A stretch of 56,255 nucleotides of DNA from positions 1 to 56,255 of the forward strand of contig JAUNVP010000016.1 in the NCBI GenBank assembly GCA_030537615.1. The letters run 5' to 3'. The position numbers and the translations under genes were made by a program. The notes under the pieces are model-generated. The model had not been told where the DNA came from. It worked only from the letters and a program-made list of their open reading frames with translations, and did no database searches. Below, one piece after another: positions 41,392 to 52,870 of this stretch (position 1 is the stretch's first letter; every line of letters begins with the position of its first letter). Source of the DNA: Actinomycetaceae bacterium (GTDB lineage Bacteria; Actinomycetota; Actinomycetes; Actinomycetales; Actinomycetaceae).

Positions 41392-41811
41392 TTAGAACTC
41401 CGACGAGATGACGAGTTTAATCGTCATACCATTTTCCAGCGTGTGACCGATCGTGCATCGACGGTCAATGGCGGCACGGGCGCGCTTTTCTACCTGCTCC
41501 CGGTCCTCATCAGGTAGTTCGGACAGGTCAGTGACAATCTCAATATCCATGTGGGTAAAGCGATCCGTGTCTTTGTCATAATCGGCGCTGACACCAATGG
41601 TCGCTTGGTAATCGTCTCCCAGAGCATGCGAGAACCGCGCGTCAGAACTCGTCGCATTGCAGCCCGCCAGGGCGAGCTTTAATAGGTCACCAGGGGTGAA
41701 CTCGCCTTCGCCGTGTCCGATACGAACCGATGGGCCCTCCGAGGAGTAGCCGACGTAGGAGCCCTTTCCCGTGCGTTCGAGCCACAGGGATTTTGGTTTC
41801 TTATCACTCAT
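41392..41811 (-). CDS. OsmC family peroxiredoxin-like protein
   Basis: 139 residues. OsmC/Ohr fold, thiol-dependent reduction of organic peroxides. Family signature: GYSSEGPSVRIGHGEGEFTP, then LLKLALAGCNATSSDARFSH (first catalytic Cys) and DDYQATIGVSADYDKDTDRF. The second Cys is in RRCTIGHTLENGMTIKLVIS. The two Cys positions fit an OsmC-type resolving pair. Cytoplasmic. It starts 37 bp after the DUF2505 gene and ends 15 bp before the EcsC gene on the same strand. Confidence 0.93.
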   Translation of the reverse strand: MSDKKPKSLWLERTGKGSYVGYSSEGPSVRIGHGEGEFTPGDLLKLALAGCNATSSDARFSHALGDDYQATIGVSADYDKDTDRFTHMDIEIVTDLSELPDEDREQVEKRARAAIDRRCTIGHTLENGMTIKLVISSEF

Positions 41812-41848
41812 AACTCAATCCTTTCAGGAGATGGCTTATCGCGCATGT

Positions 41849-42334
41849 TTAATTGAGATAATCGGCGGCAGCTTGCTCTTCTGCTGCAACGATTTCACCC
41901 ACTTGTTTAACGGCTTCAGCTTCAAGTTTCTTCCCAATCATGGGAACTGTGACCGTGAGATCACCGCGTACGGTTCGAGTCACGCTTTCCCCCTCGTCGT
42001 GCAAACGTGATGTCGCCTCAAGTTGAACGGGTAGCCCTCCGAGGTCAACTGCAAGCACACCCTCACCGGTTGTCATATCCCACCGTTCGCTGATTGTTGC
42101 CCGGATACTGTCAGAGGGGAGTAAGCGTTTTGCCATCGAGGGAAGTTTCAGCTTGGTGGAGTCGTGCACGATTTCGACAACCGAGGTAAACGAATCGCCG
42201 TCCTCAAGCACGTCGACTGATTTCGCGTCGACGTGAGCCGCTCGGAGTCGAGCTTCATGGAACTGGGTATCTCGCAACATAGACCACACCTGTGCCATCG
42301 GTGCGCCATAAGTCACTTCAGCGTCAAATTTCAT
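41849..42334 (-). CDS. DUF2505 (START/polyketide-cyclase-like fold) protein
   Basis: 161 residues of the actinobacterial DUF2505 family, a helix-grip/START-like fold for hydrophobic ligands. It begins MKFDAEVTYGAPMAQVWSML, typical of the family, and continues with HEARLRAAHVDAKSVDVLED, ISERWDMTTGEGVLAVDLGG, and KLEAEAVKQVGEIVAAEEQA at the C terminus. The frame is open upstream, but the family N terminus fixes the ATG at 42334; a ribosome-site-like GAGGAGAATCCC precedes it. Divergent from the PdtaS gene across 77 bp. Function unknown. Confidence 0.88.
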   Translation of the reverse strand: MKFDAEVTYGAPMAQVWSMLRDTQFHEARLRAAHVDAKSVDVLEDGDSFTSVVEIVHDSTKLKLPSMAKRLLPSDSIRATISERWDMTTGEGVLAVDLGGLPVQLEATSRLHDEGESVTRTVRGDLTVTVPMIGKKLEAEAVKQVGEIVAAEEQAAADYLN

Positions 42335-42411
42335 GGGATTCTCCTCGCATCTCACTAACAAGCGTATGCTGTTTGCGTATTTTCGGCACCTGTAAACGTA
42401 GAGTAGGACGT

Positions 42412-43872
42412 ATGCAGAGTCTGACCGAATTTGCGCGCACCGCGGCCGGTGCCAACCTCTATCACGAGGATCTCGATTGGCTTCACCTGATTCTCGCGGA
42501 TTGGCAGGTAATCTCCGACCTATCTGCGGCTGACTTGGTGATGTGGCTACCGGAACCGGGAGGACGGTTTTTGTCCGTCGCTCATGCGCGGCCCGCCACG
42601 GCCTCAACTGTCCACCTCGAAGACATTGTCGGAATGTACATTCAACCGACGCGGACCGAGCCCCTACAGCAGGCGATGGACACTCAGCAAGTCATCCGCC
42701 CGGCCGCCGCTCGGTGGGCCGGAACGTACTCCATGACGGAAATCGTCATTCCCGTCGTGCGCAACGGTCGGTCAATTGCTGTCATTACTCGTGAATCGAA
42801 TCTCTCCGCTCCGCGTTTTCTATCAGGAGCAGAGAACTGGACACTCGATGCTTCGGACATTCTTGCCGAGATGATTAGTCGAGGAGAGTATCCTTACGAT
42901 GCCACTCCGACATCTGTCACCCACGGGCAACCGCGCGTCATGGACGGGGCATTGCTACTCGATAGCGATGGAATTGTGCGTGAAGCGACCCCGAACGCTG
43001 TGTCATGTTTACGTCGGTTGGGAATCCGAGAAAATCCAGTGGGGCGTAGCCTCATCGAAGATGTCACGGTAGTCGTGAAGGAAGACCAGCGCATTGAGGA
43101 AACGCTAGCGGTTGTCGTAATGGGGAAGGCATCGTGGCGTGTTGAAGTCGAATCTCCCCAGGCGACAGTGACGATGAGAGCTGTTCCTCTCGTTGAACAT
43201 GGCACTCGTCTCGGAGCAGTGCTCCTGACTCGCGACGTCTCCGAGATGCGCCGGCGCGAACTCGAACTGATGACGAAGGACGCGACCATTCGGGAGATTC
43301 ATCACCGTGTCAAGAATAATTTGCAGACGGTATCTGCCCTCATTCGTCTCCAGGCGCGCCGCTCAGATAACGAGGAAGTTCGCACTGCGCTGACCGAAGC
43401 AGAACGACGAGTGACGACTATCGCAACAGTGCATGCCGCGCTTTCTCAAAACGTCGATGAACGCGTTGATTTCGATGAAGTTGCAAAACAGGTCCTCCGA
43501 CTCGCAGCTGTGTTGGCGAAAACCAATCAGCAAGTGAGTGTCGATATTCGCGGTGAATTCGGTACGGTGGATGCGGACGCAGCGCAAGCGTTAGCAACCG
43601 TCCTCACCGAGTTGGTGACTAACTCGGTTGAGCACGGTTACCGAGACTACGGTGGTTCAGTCATCGTCGAAGCAACCCGGCAAGGTCGTAAACTCACGGT
43701 GACGGTTACTGATGACGGTGTCGGCATCGAAGACGGTCGCGCCCAATCGGGGCTTGGAACGCAGATTGTTTCGACAGTTGTTGTCGGAGAACTTCATGGA
43801 TCGATCGAATGGGAACGCCGTAGCGGGGTACCGGGAACGAAAGTGCGGATCGTCGCACTCCTCGACACGTAG
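42412..43872 (+). CDS. pdtaS: PdtaS-type sensor histidine kinase (HisKA_2)
   Basis: 486 residues. An N-terminal GAF-like/histidine-kinase N domain (LTEFARTAAGANLYHEDLDW at about 3-22) is followed by a PAS-like region (~190-290: DGALLLDSDGIVREATPNAV). Next comes the HisKA_2 dimerisation helix with the phospho-accepting His in ATIREIHHRVKNNLQTVSAL (~residue 298), then an HATPase_c domain (VLTELVTNSVEHGYRDYGGS; VTDDGVGI; SGLGTQIVSTVV). This is the soluble PdtaS of Actinobacteria, whose partner PdtaR is an ANTAR RNA-binding response regulator (not in this window). The frame is open upstream, but the domain begins at the ATG at 42412. Confidence 0.92.
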   Translation: MQSLTEFARTAAGANLYHEDLDWLHLILADWQVISDLSAADLVMWLPEPGGRFLSVAHARPATASTVHLEDIVGMYIQPTRTEPLQQAMDTQQVIRPAAARWAGTYSMTEIVIPVVRNGRSIAVITRESNLSAPRFLSGAENWTLDASDILAEMISRGEYPYDATPTSVTHGQPRVMDGALLLDSDGIVREATPNAVSCLRRLGIRENPVGRSLIEDVTVVVKEDQRIEETLAVVVMGKASWRVEVESPQATVTMRAVPLVEHGTRLGAVLLTRDVSEMRRRELELMTKDATIREIHHRVKNNLQTVSALIRLQARRSDNEEVRTALTEAERRVTTIATVHAALSQNVDERVDFDEVAKQVLRLAAVLAKTNQQVSVDIRGEFGTVDADAAQALATVLTELVTNSVEHGYRDYGGSVIVEATRQGRKLTVTVTDDGVGIEDGRAQSGLGTQIVSTVVVGELHGSIEWERRSGVPGTKVRIVALLDT

Positions 43873-43878
43873 TCGAAC

Positions 43879-46380
<2,502 letters not shown>

Positions 46381-46431
46381 GGTTCTCGTCTGCCACTAGC
46401 GATTGGGAGCTGTGCACGCTGGAATGACGGG

Positions 46432-49281
46432 GTGCATGATTTGTTGGATTCGCGTCTCCATCTGGCGTGTGTGATAGGCCCAGATGCGGGCCTGCTCATT
46501 GCGCTCGACGCGCAGTGGCGGACTCTGGGGCGGGGACGCGATTCACTTCGCGATCGGCAAACGTCACGCCAGCATTGTCGAATGCGCGTGCGTCAGCAAC
46601 GTCGCGGGCTCGTCGTTGAGATTGACGATCTTGGTTCTTTGAACGGCGTATATCTAGGGAGCAAGCGCGCACTTCTTCCCGGCTTCGCTCGCGACTGGAT
46701 AATTGCGAGACGATGTAGGCGCGCGAGAGCCAGTGCGGGATCAGTCGTGGGTATCGGAGCGAATGTGTTTGAGGTTCGTGCTTTACCAGGACACCTGTCA
46801 TTTGACGCGCTCGCGGTGAGGGAACCGCAGCGGCGAAGCTGGCGAGCATGGCTGATAATCCTTCCTTTCCTGTCACTGACATGGCTACTTTCCCGCCTCG
46901 CCGGATGGTGGTTGGCGGGTCAGATACTCATCGTCAGCGTGTTCGTTGCTGGTTACGTCATGCTGGCGTATCGGAGTCGGCATCAAGCACGCGATCCGAT
47001 CGGAATCGTTTACGGTGCCTTGCTCCAATCGCTGTCGGGACGCGTCGCTCGACGCGACGATTGGCTACTCGACCTCACCCCGGCTCGACGTCACCGCCAT
47101 CTCCGGGTTGGATCACTCCTGTGCGTTGTTCCGCGGCGCCAGAGAAAAACTCCTTGGTGCGCACCTGTCGCAACGGGGGCGCGGATTGGAATACGAACTC
47201 GCGACAGCGCCTGGCTGGAGTGGATACTCACGCAGCTATGTGTCGCCGCGCGGGGACGAGGAATCGATTGCACTGTCTCGGGCTACCGCCTGATGGATGG
47301 AGAGCAACTCCTTTTCGCTGTCGGCCGCGTCAGTACTGAACAAGAGTGGGACACCGTCTTTGAAATCGAGGGTGAAGCGCCGTGCCGTCACGCGGTAGTT
47401 CCCCGATCCGCCGCTGAGAAAACGACGATTCCAACGATTGTCGACGCGAGTGATCTTCCCGTGAGACAAAGCCTTGAGCAAAGCGGTTTGAGAGCGTGGA
47501 TAGGGGCCGATGCAAACGGGCCGGTCGCTATTGACCTCGTCGAAGACGGCCCCCATGCGCTGGTTGCCGGTACCACTGGATCGGGGAAATCCGAAGCCTT
47601 ACGAACGTGGATCTTTCAGCTCGCGAGAGCATACGACCCCAGTGAGCTGAGAATCATCTTTGTCGATTACAAAGGAGGAGCAACGTTTCGTGACCTCGCT
47701 TTCCTTCCCCACGGCGAAGGAGTGGTCACGGATCTTGATTCGGCATTGACCGAGCGAGCTATCGCCGGCCTCAGTGCTGAGCTCATCGATAGAGAACGAA
47801 TCTTCGCGAACCGTAGCTTTTCGAGTTTGAGCGAATGGGAACAGGTCGATCGTTCAACAGCGCCACCGCGGATTCTCTGCGTCATTGACGAGTTCCGCGC
47901 CATGATCCGCACCCATCCCGGCCTCATCGAACGATTCATCGACGTGGCCGCACGAGGGCGTTCCCTCGGAATCCACCTCATAGCTGCGACCCAGAGCCCC
48001 GCGGGAGTAGTGTCACCGCATATGCGCGCGAACCTTACCTTGCGTATCTGTCTTCGCACCGCTCAGGTGGCTGATTCCGTTGATGTCATCGGAACTGGAG
48101 ACGGTGCCGCGATTCCGCGCATCCCCGGTCGTGCGCTTATTAATGAAAGTGGTCGAGTTGTGCAGTGGGCGAGGTTGTCAGTGGCTGACGTTACGCGGTA
48201 TACCGCAGCTACGGTCGCACCACCAACGCTGTGGAAAACACCGTTGCCTGCGCGCATGAGTTCAACCGCGGCAACGGGGCTGGTAGAAGACACCGACTCG
48301 CGGGTGATTATCGGTGTCGCCGACGATATCGATCATCGGTGTTATCGCCTGATCGCGCTCGACGACGGGCTCACCTACGTCGTCGGGGCGCGATCTGAAC
48401 GCACCGACATCGTTGAACTGATCCACGCGCATCTTCCCGCTGCTGTTCGGATCGGTCAGGCGACAGGTCAAACGTTCGTCGTCGATCAGGCTACTCCGCA
48501 CCACGTAGTGCAAGCGGTGCGTATCGCCGCGCAACTCGCGCTACCTGTGCTCATCGACGATCTCACTGCGATCATCGACACGATCGACTCCCAGGTGGGG
48601 GTGGGAGCTGGTCGTGAATGGTGGCGTACCGTGGCTCATCAGTTCAACGGTGTACTCGTTGTCGGGATCGACCCGAGTGAACGTTTCACGACCAACGGCC
48701 ACAGGTCGCTCATTACGGTCTCGGCGCGCAGAGCTAAAACTCTCGGTTGGGGCGCAGACATCGTCACCGCGTTAGAGAATGCTCCAAGCGAGATGGACAG
48801 ATCTCCCGTTATAACGTCCGGTTGGGAGGGAATCGGACCACTTCCGATATGTTTGATTGAGGACAGCGCCTCGGGGGAGGAGGCGAGCTGGCATCGAATC
48901 CTCGGTCCTCATCCGTTCGATTTCACCATTCTATCGAGGCTCGTTTCGTTGGACGAACTTCTTCACCCCGAGCGCAACGCACGAGACGATGCTCGACGAC
49001 CGGAACGAATCCGAATCATCGGCGCGGTCCCATCTCATGTGTCCGAGGTGTGTCGAGAGCTGCTTCCCATGGAAGAACTTCGCGAACATGAGATGATCGG
49101 TGGCATTCAGGCTTTCGATGAGATTGGAGTCGTGACGATAGTCGGCGACGTATCGGCTCATATTGCGCGATCACTCAATTTGCCTATAGGGCTGAGAGCA
49201 GGGACACATCTGTGGGCGAAATGGAACGGTTGGTGGTACGAGTTTGACAAACGTCCACCAAACGTGACTATTTGCACATGA
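46432..49281 (+). CDS. FHA-FtsK/SpoIIIE-type ATPase (EccC-like), start uncertain
   Basis: About 950 residues. An FHA-like phosphothreonine-binding domain comes first (LGRGRDSLRDRQTSRQHCRM; DDLGSLNGVYLGSKRALLPG), then one membrane hairpin (LIILPFLSLTWLLSRLAGWW and ILIVSVFVAGYVMLAYRSRH). An FtsK/SpoIIIE ATPase core follows (VAGTTGSGKSEALRTWIFQL, Walker A; IIFVDYKGGATFRDLAFLPH; ILCVIDEFRAMIRTHPGLIE, Walker B; GIHLIAATQSPAGVVSPHMR) and a C-terminal region with no second intact Walker A. The architecture is like one-ATPase relatives of EccC, the type VII secretion motor. No WXG100, EccB/D/E or MycP gene is nearby. Starts at 46264, 46348, 46432 and 46441 are all in frame; I chose 46432 (GTG), where the family-like sequence begins. 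Confidence 0.8.
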   Translation: MHDLLDSRLHLACVIGPDAGLLIALDAQWRTLGRGRDSLRDRQTSRQHCRMRVRQQRRGLVVEIDDLGSLNGVYLGSKRALLPGFARDWIIARRCRRARASAGSVVGIGANVFEVRALPGHLSFDALAVREPQRRSWRAWLIILPFLSLTWLLSRLAGWWLAGQILIVSVFVAGYVMLAYRSRHQARDPIGIVYGALLQSLSGRVARRDDWLLDLTPARRHRHLRVGSLLCVVPRRQRKTPWCAPVATGARIGIRTRDSAWLEWILTQLCVAARGRGIDCTVSGYRLMDGEQLLFAVGRVSTEQEWDTVFEIEGEAPCRHAVVPRSAAEKTTIPTIVDASDLPVRQSLEQSGLRAWIGADANGPVAIDLVEDGPHALVAGTTGSGKSEALRTWIFQLARAYDPSELRIIFVDYKGGATFRDLAFLPHGEGVVTDLDSALTERAIAGLSAELIDRERIFANRSFSSLSEWEQVDRSTAPPRILCVIDEFRAMIRTHPGLIERFIDVAARGRSLGIHLIAATQSPAGVVSPHMRANLTLRICLRTAQVADSVDVIGTGDGAAIPRIPGRALINESGRVVQWARLSVADVTRYTAATVAPPTLWKTPLPARMSSTAATGLVEDTDSRVIIGVADDIDHRCYRLIALDDGLTYVVGARSERTDIVELIHAHLPAAVRIGQATGQTFVVDQATPHHVVQAVRIAAQLALPVLIDDLTAIIDTIDSQVGVGAGREWWRTVAHQFNGVLVVGIDPSERFTTNGHRSLITVSARRAKTLGWGADIVTALENAPSEMDRSPVITSGWEGIGPLPICLIEDSASGEEASWHRILGPHPFDFTILSRLVSLDELLHPERNARDDARRPERIRIIGAVPSHVSEVCRELLPMEELREHEMIGGIQAFDEIGVVTIVGDVSAHIARSLNLPIGLRAGTHLWAKWNGWWYEFDKRPPNVTICT

Positions 49282-49359
49282 GGTTCCTTGTGAAACAATG
49301 CGAAATCTCTTGTGAAAGCTGGTTTTGTGGGTGAGACTGAGAATACCTAAAGAACCCGC

Positions 49360-49381
49360 ACGCGCGAGAAATCTCGCGCGT
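49360..49381 (+). terminator. Hairpin between the FHA-FtsK gene and whiB
   Basis: ACGCGCGAG (49360-49368) pairs with CTCGCGCGT (49373-49381) around AAAT, a perfect 9-bp stem, and is followed by TTTC. It may terminate the upstream gene or lie in the whiB leader as an attenuator-like element. The T tract is short. Confidence 0.55.
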
Positions 49382-49401
49382 TTCACCATGAGGAGCACAA
49401 A

Positions 49402-49650
49402 ATGGATTGGCGTAGTCGCGCCGCATGTCTGAGCGTGGATCCAGAGTTATTCTTCCCGATCGGGAACACTGGACCAGCCATTGCCCAGGCTGCCGAAGCA
49501 AAAGCCGTGTGTGCTACCTGCGAGGTCCAGGCGATCTGTCTGCAGTGGGCACTCGACAACAACCAAGATGCTGGAGTGTGGGGAGGCAAGAGCGAAGACG
49601 AGCGCCGCGCAATGCGCCGCCGCACCGCTCGCGTCCGCCGCGCAAGTTAA
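49402..49650 (+). CDS. whiB1: WhiB family iron-sulfur regulator (WhiB1-like)
   Basis: 82 residues. It binds a 4Fe-4S cluster through four Cys: RAACLSVDPELFF (first), then AVCATCEVQAICLQWAL (C-x2-C-x5-C). The GVWGGKSEDERRAMRRR motif (beta-turn plus basic DNA-binding/sigma-contact region) completes the family. Short length, the C-terminal arrangement and the housekeeping position are like WhiB1, the essential NO-responsive regulator; subtype naming is inference. A GAGGAGC ribosome site precedes the ATG. A stem-loop lies both upstream and downstream. Confidence 0.93.
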   Translation: MDWRSRAACLSVDPELFFPIGNTGPAIAQAAEAKAVCATCEVQAICLQWALDNNQDAGVWGGKSEDERRAMRRRTARVRRAS

Positions 49651-49672
49651 CGCATCTCAATTACTAAGCTCG

Positions 49673-49703
49673 GTGGGGCATCTGTGAAAAGCAGATGCCC
49701 CAC
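49673..49703 (+). terminator. Stem-loop terminator after whiB
   Basis: GTGGGGCATCTG (49673-49684) pairs with CAGATGCCCCAC (49692-49703), a perfect 12-bp stem with loop TGAAAAG, followed by TTACATTGTCT. The T tract is weak but the stem is strong. It also faces the convergent cardiolipin synthase gene, so it may serve both directions. Confidence 0.8.
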
Positions 49704-49731
49704 TTACATTGTCTGGCGTATCTCGAAGCCA

Positions 49732-50997
49732 CTAAATCAGCGGTGCGAGAGGACGAAGTAGCCGCTCGACCCCCCGTTGGATGAGTGGGCGTTGCTCCCA
49801 TTCGTCCAGTGTCAATTGTTGCGCCGTCGTCAAATCATTCTGGAAAGCTTGTTCCATATGTCGAGCAAAAGCCTTCGAGTGGAATTGCATGTTAATTTCG
49901 TAGTTCCCGAACATCGACAGCCGATCAATGTTGGCGGTTCCTACAGTTGACCACCGGCCATCAACCGTCGCCGTCTTCGCGTGAATCATGGCGTGCTTAT
50001 ACAACCAGATTTCTGCACCGGCAGCGAGGAGCTCGTCGAAAAACGCGGACGATATCCAATCGGCCACGACGTGGTTCGAGTTCTTTGGAACGAGGATCTT
50101 GACGTCAACGCCGCGGCGCGCGGCTGCGGAGATTGCGCGACAAATCTCACGGTCAGGAATGAAGTAGGCAGAGGTAATATACGCGTGGCTCGAGGCTCGC
50201 TCAAGAGCATCGATATAGAGTCCACGGACCGGGTAGAGCATCTGGGCTGGACTGTTGAGCGCGGCCGATACATCCGCTTGCCAACGTCGTGCACCGCGGT
50301 CGGGCAGACCGGGTTGACGTCGTTTCTTGAAGTGATTCCAGAACTCGACGAACCCATTCTCGAGTTCCCACACGGCTGCTCCCACGATTCGAATGTGAGT
50401 GTCGCGCCATTCTGTTTCGTACAGTTCACCGATGTTGTAGCCGCCGACGAAACCAACCTCACCGTCAACGACGAGGATCTTGCGGTGATCTCGCCCGGTT
50501 CGTCGCAGATCAAACAAGAAGAGGCCGAGACGCACTTCAGGAACCCGGATGACGTTGAGGTTGCGGTGACGGGGAAATAGCTTGAAACGTGGGTCAACGA
50601 CGAGGTTTCCAAAACCATCGTAAATGCAGTACACCTTAACGCCGCGCTCAGCTGCCCGAATGAGAGCGTCCTTAAACTGTTTACCGATGCGATCAGCCTT
50701 CCAGATGTACGTTTCAAAGAAAATGTACTTCTCGGCTCGCTCAATGGAATCGAGCATGTCCTTGTAGAGCGATTGACCTTCGGTGTACGTCGTCACCGTA
50801 TTCTTCGCGACCCGAATGTCGGTTGGAGCAAGGGCGGGGAAACCACCCCCTCCCGGCGCTCGTCGTTTACGGACTTCGTCAATCGCTACCAGCGTAAAGA
50901 TTGTTGCAAACTGGGCTGCGACGGTTGCACCCGCGACGATTTTTGCCAACCGAAATGTCCGTTGTGGTTGGGGAAGGAAACGACGAATGAAGTGCAT
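49732..50997 (-). CDS. Cardiolipin synthase-like phospholipase D protein
   Basis: 421 residues. An N-terminal span (IVAGATVAAQFATIFTLVAI) anchors two HKD catalytic repeats: HRKILVVDGEVGFVGGYNIG (about 170-190) and HAKTATVDGRWSTVGTANID (about 340-360), each H-x-K-x4-D. YIFFETYIWKADRIGKQFKD precedes the first. This is the ClsA-type phospholipase D superfamily, which condenses two phosphatidylglycerols to cardiolipin. A role as cardiolipin synthase is likely but not proven; some two-HKD proteins are nucleases, which here is unlikely because of the membrane anchor. It is divergent from gatC. Confidence 0.9.
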   Translation of the reverse strand: MHFIRRFLPQPQRTFRLAKIVAGATVAAQFATIFTLVAIDEVRKRRAPGGGGFPALAPTDIRVAKNTVTTYTEGQSLYKDMLDSIERAEKYIFFETYIWKADRIGKQFKDALIRAAERGVKVYCIYDGFGNLVVDPRFKLFPRHRNLNVIRVPEVRLGLFLFDLRRTGRDHRKILVVDGEVGFVGGYNIGELYETEWRDTHIRIVGAAVWELENGFVEFWNHFKKRRQPGLPDRGARRWQADVSAALNSPAQMLYPVRGLYIDALERASSHAYITSAYFIPDREICRAISAAARRGVDVKILVPKNSNHVVADWISSAFFDELLAAGAEIWLYKHAMIHAKTATVDGRWSTVGTANIDRLSMFGNYEINMQFHSKAFARHMEQAFQNDLTTAQQLTLDEWEQRPLIQRGVERLLRPLAPLI

Positions 50998-51074
50998 TAC
51001 TCCACTCTAGGACAACTTGACCGAATCTGAAACGAAGGCGACGAATAGTAGTTCAGGATCCTATACTGGCAGTC

Positions 51075-51371
51075 ATGTCTACAATTTCTTCTCAGGAGGT
51101 AGCCCGCGTAGCCGGGTTGGCCCGAATAGCTTTGACCGATGAGGAAATCGAGCGTTTTGCTGGAGAACTCGGCGTGGTTGCCGAGTCGGTCGCAAAGGTT
51201 TCTGAAGTAGCGACCCCCGACGTTCCAGCAACGTCCCACCCGATTCCACTGACCAACGTCATGCGTGCCGATGAGATTGGCGAGACACTTGACCGTGACG
51301 AAGTGATGGCGTGCGCACCCGCTTCTCAAGACGGCCAGTTCGTGGTGCCGCAGATTCTGGAGGAGGACTGA
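51075..51371 (+). CDS. gatC: Asp-tRNA(Asn)/Glu-tRNA(Gln) amidotransferase subunit C
   Basis: 98 residues. Small stabilising subunit of the GatCAB transamidosome, which converts misacylated Glu-tRNA(Gln) and Asp-tRNA(Asn) to the correct forms. It has the family core [20 protein letters not shown] and [20 protein letters not shown], with [20 protein letters not shown] at the end. gatA begins 1 bp after its stop. Order gatC-gatA-gatB near ligA is a conserved actinobacterial arrangement (as Rv3012c-Rv3009c beside ligA Rv3014c). Confidence 0.97.
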   Translation: MSTISSQEVARVAGLARIALTDEEIERFAGELGVVAESVAKVSEVATPDVPATSHPIPLTNVMRADEIGETLDRDEVMACAPASQDGQFVVPQILEED

Positions 51372-51372
51372 C

Positions 51373-52869
51373 GTGACTGACTTTCTTTTCAAATCAGCCA
51401 GTGAACTGGCAGAACTTCTCCGCTCAGGAGAGCTCACCTCGACCGATCTCACGACCGCGTGCCTCGACCGCATCGATGCGCTGGAGGGGCGCGTCCACGC
51501 GTTCTTGCACGTTGATCGTGAGGGCGCGCTAGCGACCGCAGCCAAAGTCGATCAAGCGCGGGCAGCCGGGGACGAGCTCCATCCGCTCGCGGGCGTACCT
51601 ATCGCCATCAAAGACAACATGGTGACGCGGGCAGTGCCGACGACTTGCGCGTCAAAGATCCTCGACGGCTGGTTGCCTCCCTATGACGCGACCGTGATCG
51701 AGAAGATCAAAGAAGCGGGTCTCCCTATCGTTGGGAAGACGAATATGGATGAGTTTGCGATGGGATCCTCTACCGAACATTCGGCTTTTGGCCCCACCCG
51801 TAACCCGTGGGATCTGGAACGGATTCCGGGTGGATCCGGTGGAGGTTCGGCGGCGGCTGTTGCGGCCTTCATGGTTCCGCTCGCACTTGGTTCGGACACC
51901 GGTGGATCAATCCGCCAGCCGGGTTCAGTAACGGGCACGGTGGGAGTTAAACCAACCTATGGCGCAGTCTCTCGCTACGGCCTTATCGCGATGGCGTCCT
52001 CGCTCGACCAGATCGGTCCCGTCACGCGTACAGTTGAGGACGCGGCATTACTCCAAGAACTGATCGGCGGTCATGACCCACGTGATTCAACGTCTCTTCC
52101 CGAACCCCTCGATTCGCTGACCGCCGCCGTGAAGAACGGCGAAATGGATCTGAAAGGTGTGCGCGTCGGGATTGTCCGGGAATTGACTGGCGAGGGATAT
52201 GAACCGGGAGTAGTTTCCGTATTTGACGCGGCTGTGGACTATCTCCGCAGCCGAGGTGCCGAGATCGTGGAAGTTTCGTGTCCGAACTTCGACTACGCTC
52301 TGGCCGCCTACTACCTCATTATGCCCGCGGAAGTATCGTCAAACCTCGCGCGGTTTGATGGAATGCGATACGGGTTGCGAGTTGAGCCTGACGAAGGTCC
52401 GATTACCTCCGAGCGCGTCATGGCGGCTTCTCGCGGAGCCGGCTTTGGTGACGAAGTGAAGCGCCGCATCATTTTGGGTACCCACGTGCTATCAGCCGGT
52501 TATTTCGATGCCTATTACGGCTCAGCTCAAAAAGTTCGCACTCTCGTCCAACGTGATTTTGACGCGGCTTTTGACCAGGTCGATGTCCTGGTATCTCCGA
52601 CGGCTCCGACGACCGCGTTTAAGTTCGGTGAGAAGGTGGACGATGTCATGGCGATGTATCTCAATGACATCGCGACGATTCCGGCCAACCTCGCGGGGGT
52701 ACCGGCCATGTCGGTTCCTGCCGGACTATCCGATGGTCTACCGGTTGGTTTCCAAATCATTGCCCCTGCTCGCAGAGATGACGCAATGTATCGAGTTGCG
52801 CGGGCAGTCGAAATGATGGAGGACGTGGCCGGTCAATGTCCGGCTAAGGATTGGAATGGGGAGGCCTAA
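51373..52869 (+). CDS. gatA: Asp-tRNA(Asn)/Glu-tRNA(Gln) amidotransferase subunit A
   Basis: 498 residues. Amidase-signature glutaminase subunit that releases ammonia from Gln or Asn. The catalytic triad is visible: Lys in [11 protein letters not shown], Ser in the loop [13 protein letters not shown], and Ser in [13 protein letters not shown]. The domain also includes [20 protein letters not shown] and [15 protein letters not shown]. The start is a GTG directly after the gatC stop. Ammonia is channelled to GatB. Its stop and the gatB start are 1 bp apart. Confidence 0.97.
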   Translation: MTDFLFKSASELAELLRSGELTSTDLTTACLDRIDALEGRVHAFLHVDREGALATAAKVDQARAAGDELHPLAGVPIAIKDNMVTRAVPTTCASKILDGWLPPYDATVIEKIKEAGLPIVGKTNMDEFAMGSSTEHSAFGPTRNPWDLERIPGGSGGGSAAAVAAFMVPLALGSDTGGSIRQPGSVTGTVGVKPTYGAVSRYGLIAMASSLDQIGPVTRTVEDAALLQELIGGHDPRDSTSLPEPLDSLTAAVKNGEMDLKGVRVGIVRELTGEGYEPGVVSVFDAAVDYLRSRGAEIVEVSCPNFDYALAAYYLIMPAEVSSNLARFDGMRYGLRVEPDEGPITSERVMAASRGAGFGDEVKRRIILGTHVLSAGYFDAYYGSAQKVRTLVQRDFDAAFDQVDVLVSPTAPTTAFKFGEKVDDVMAMYLNDIATIPANLAGVPAMSVPAGLSDGLPVGFQIIAPARRDDAMYRVARAVEMMEDVAGQCPAKDWNGEA

Positions 52870-52870
52870 G

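Noticed and set aside
42292-42411. Longer N terminus for PdtaS
   Set aside because: It overlaps the divergent DUF2505 gene, and the domain starts at the ATG 42412.
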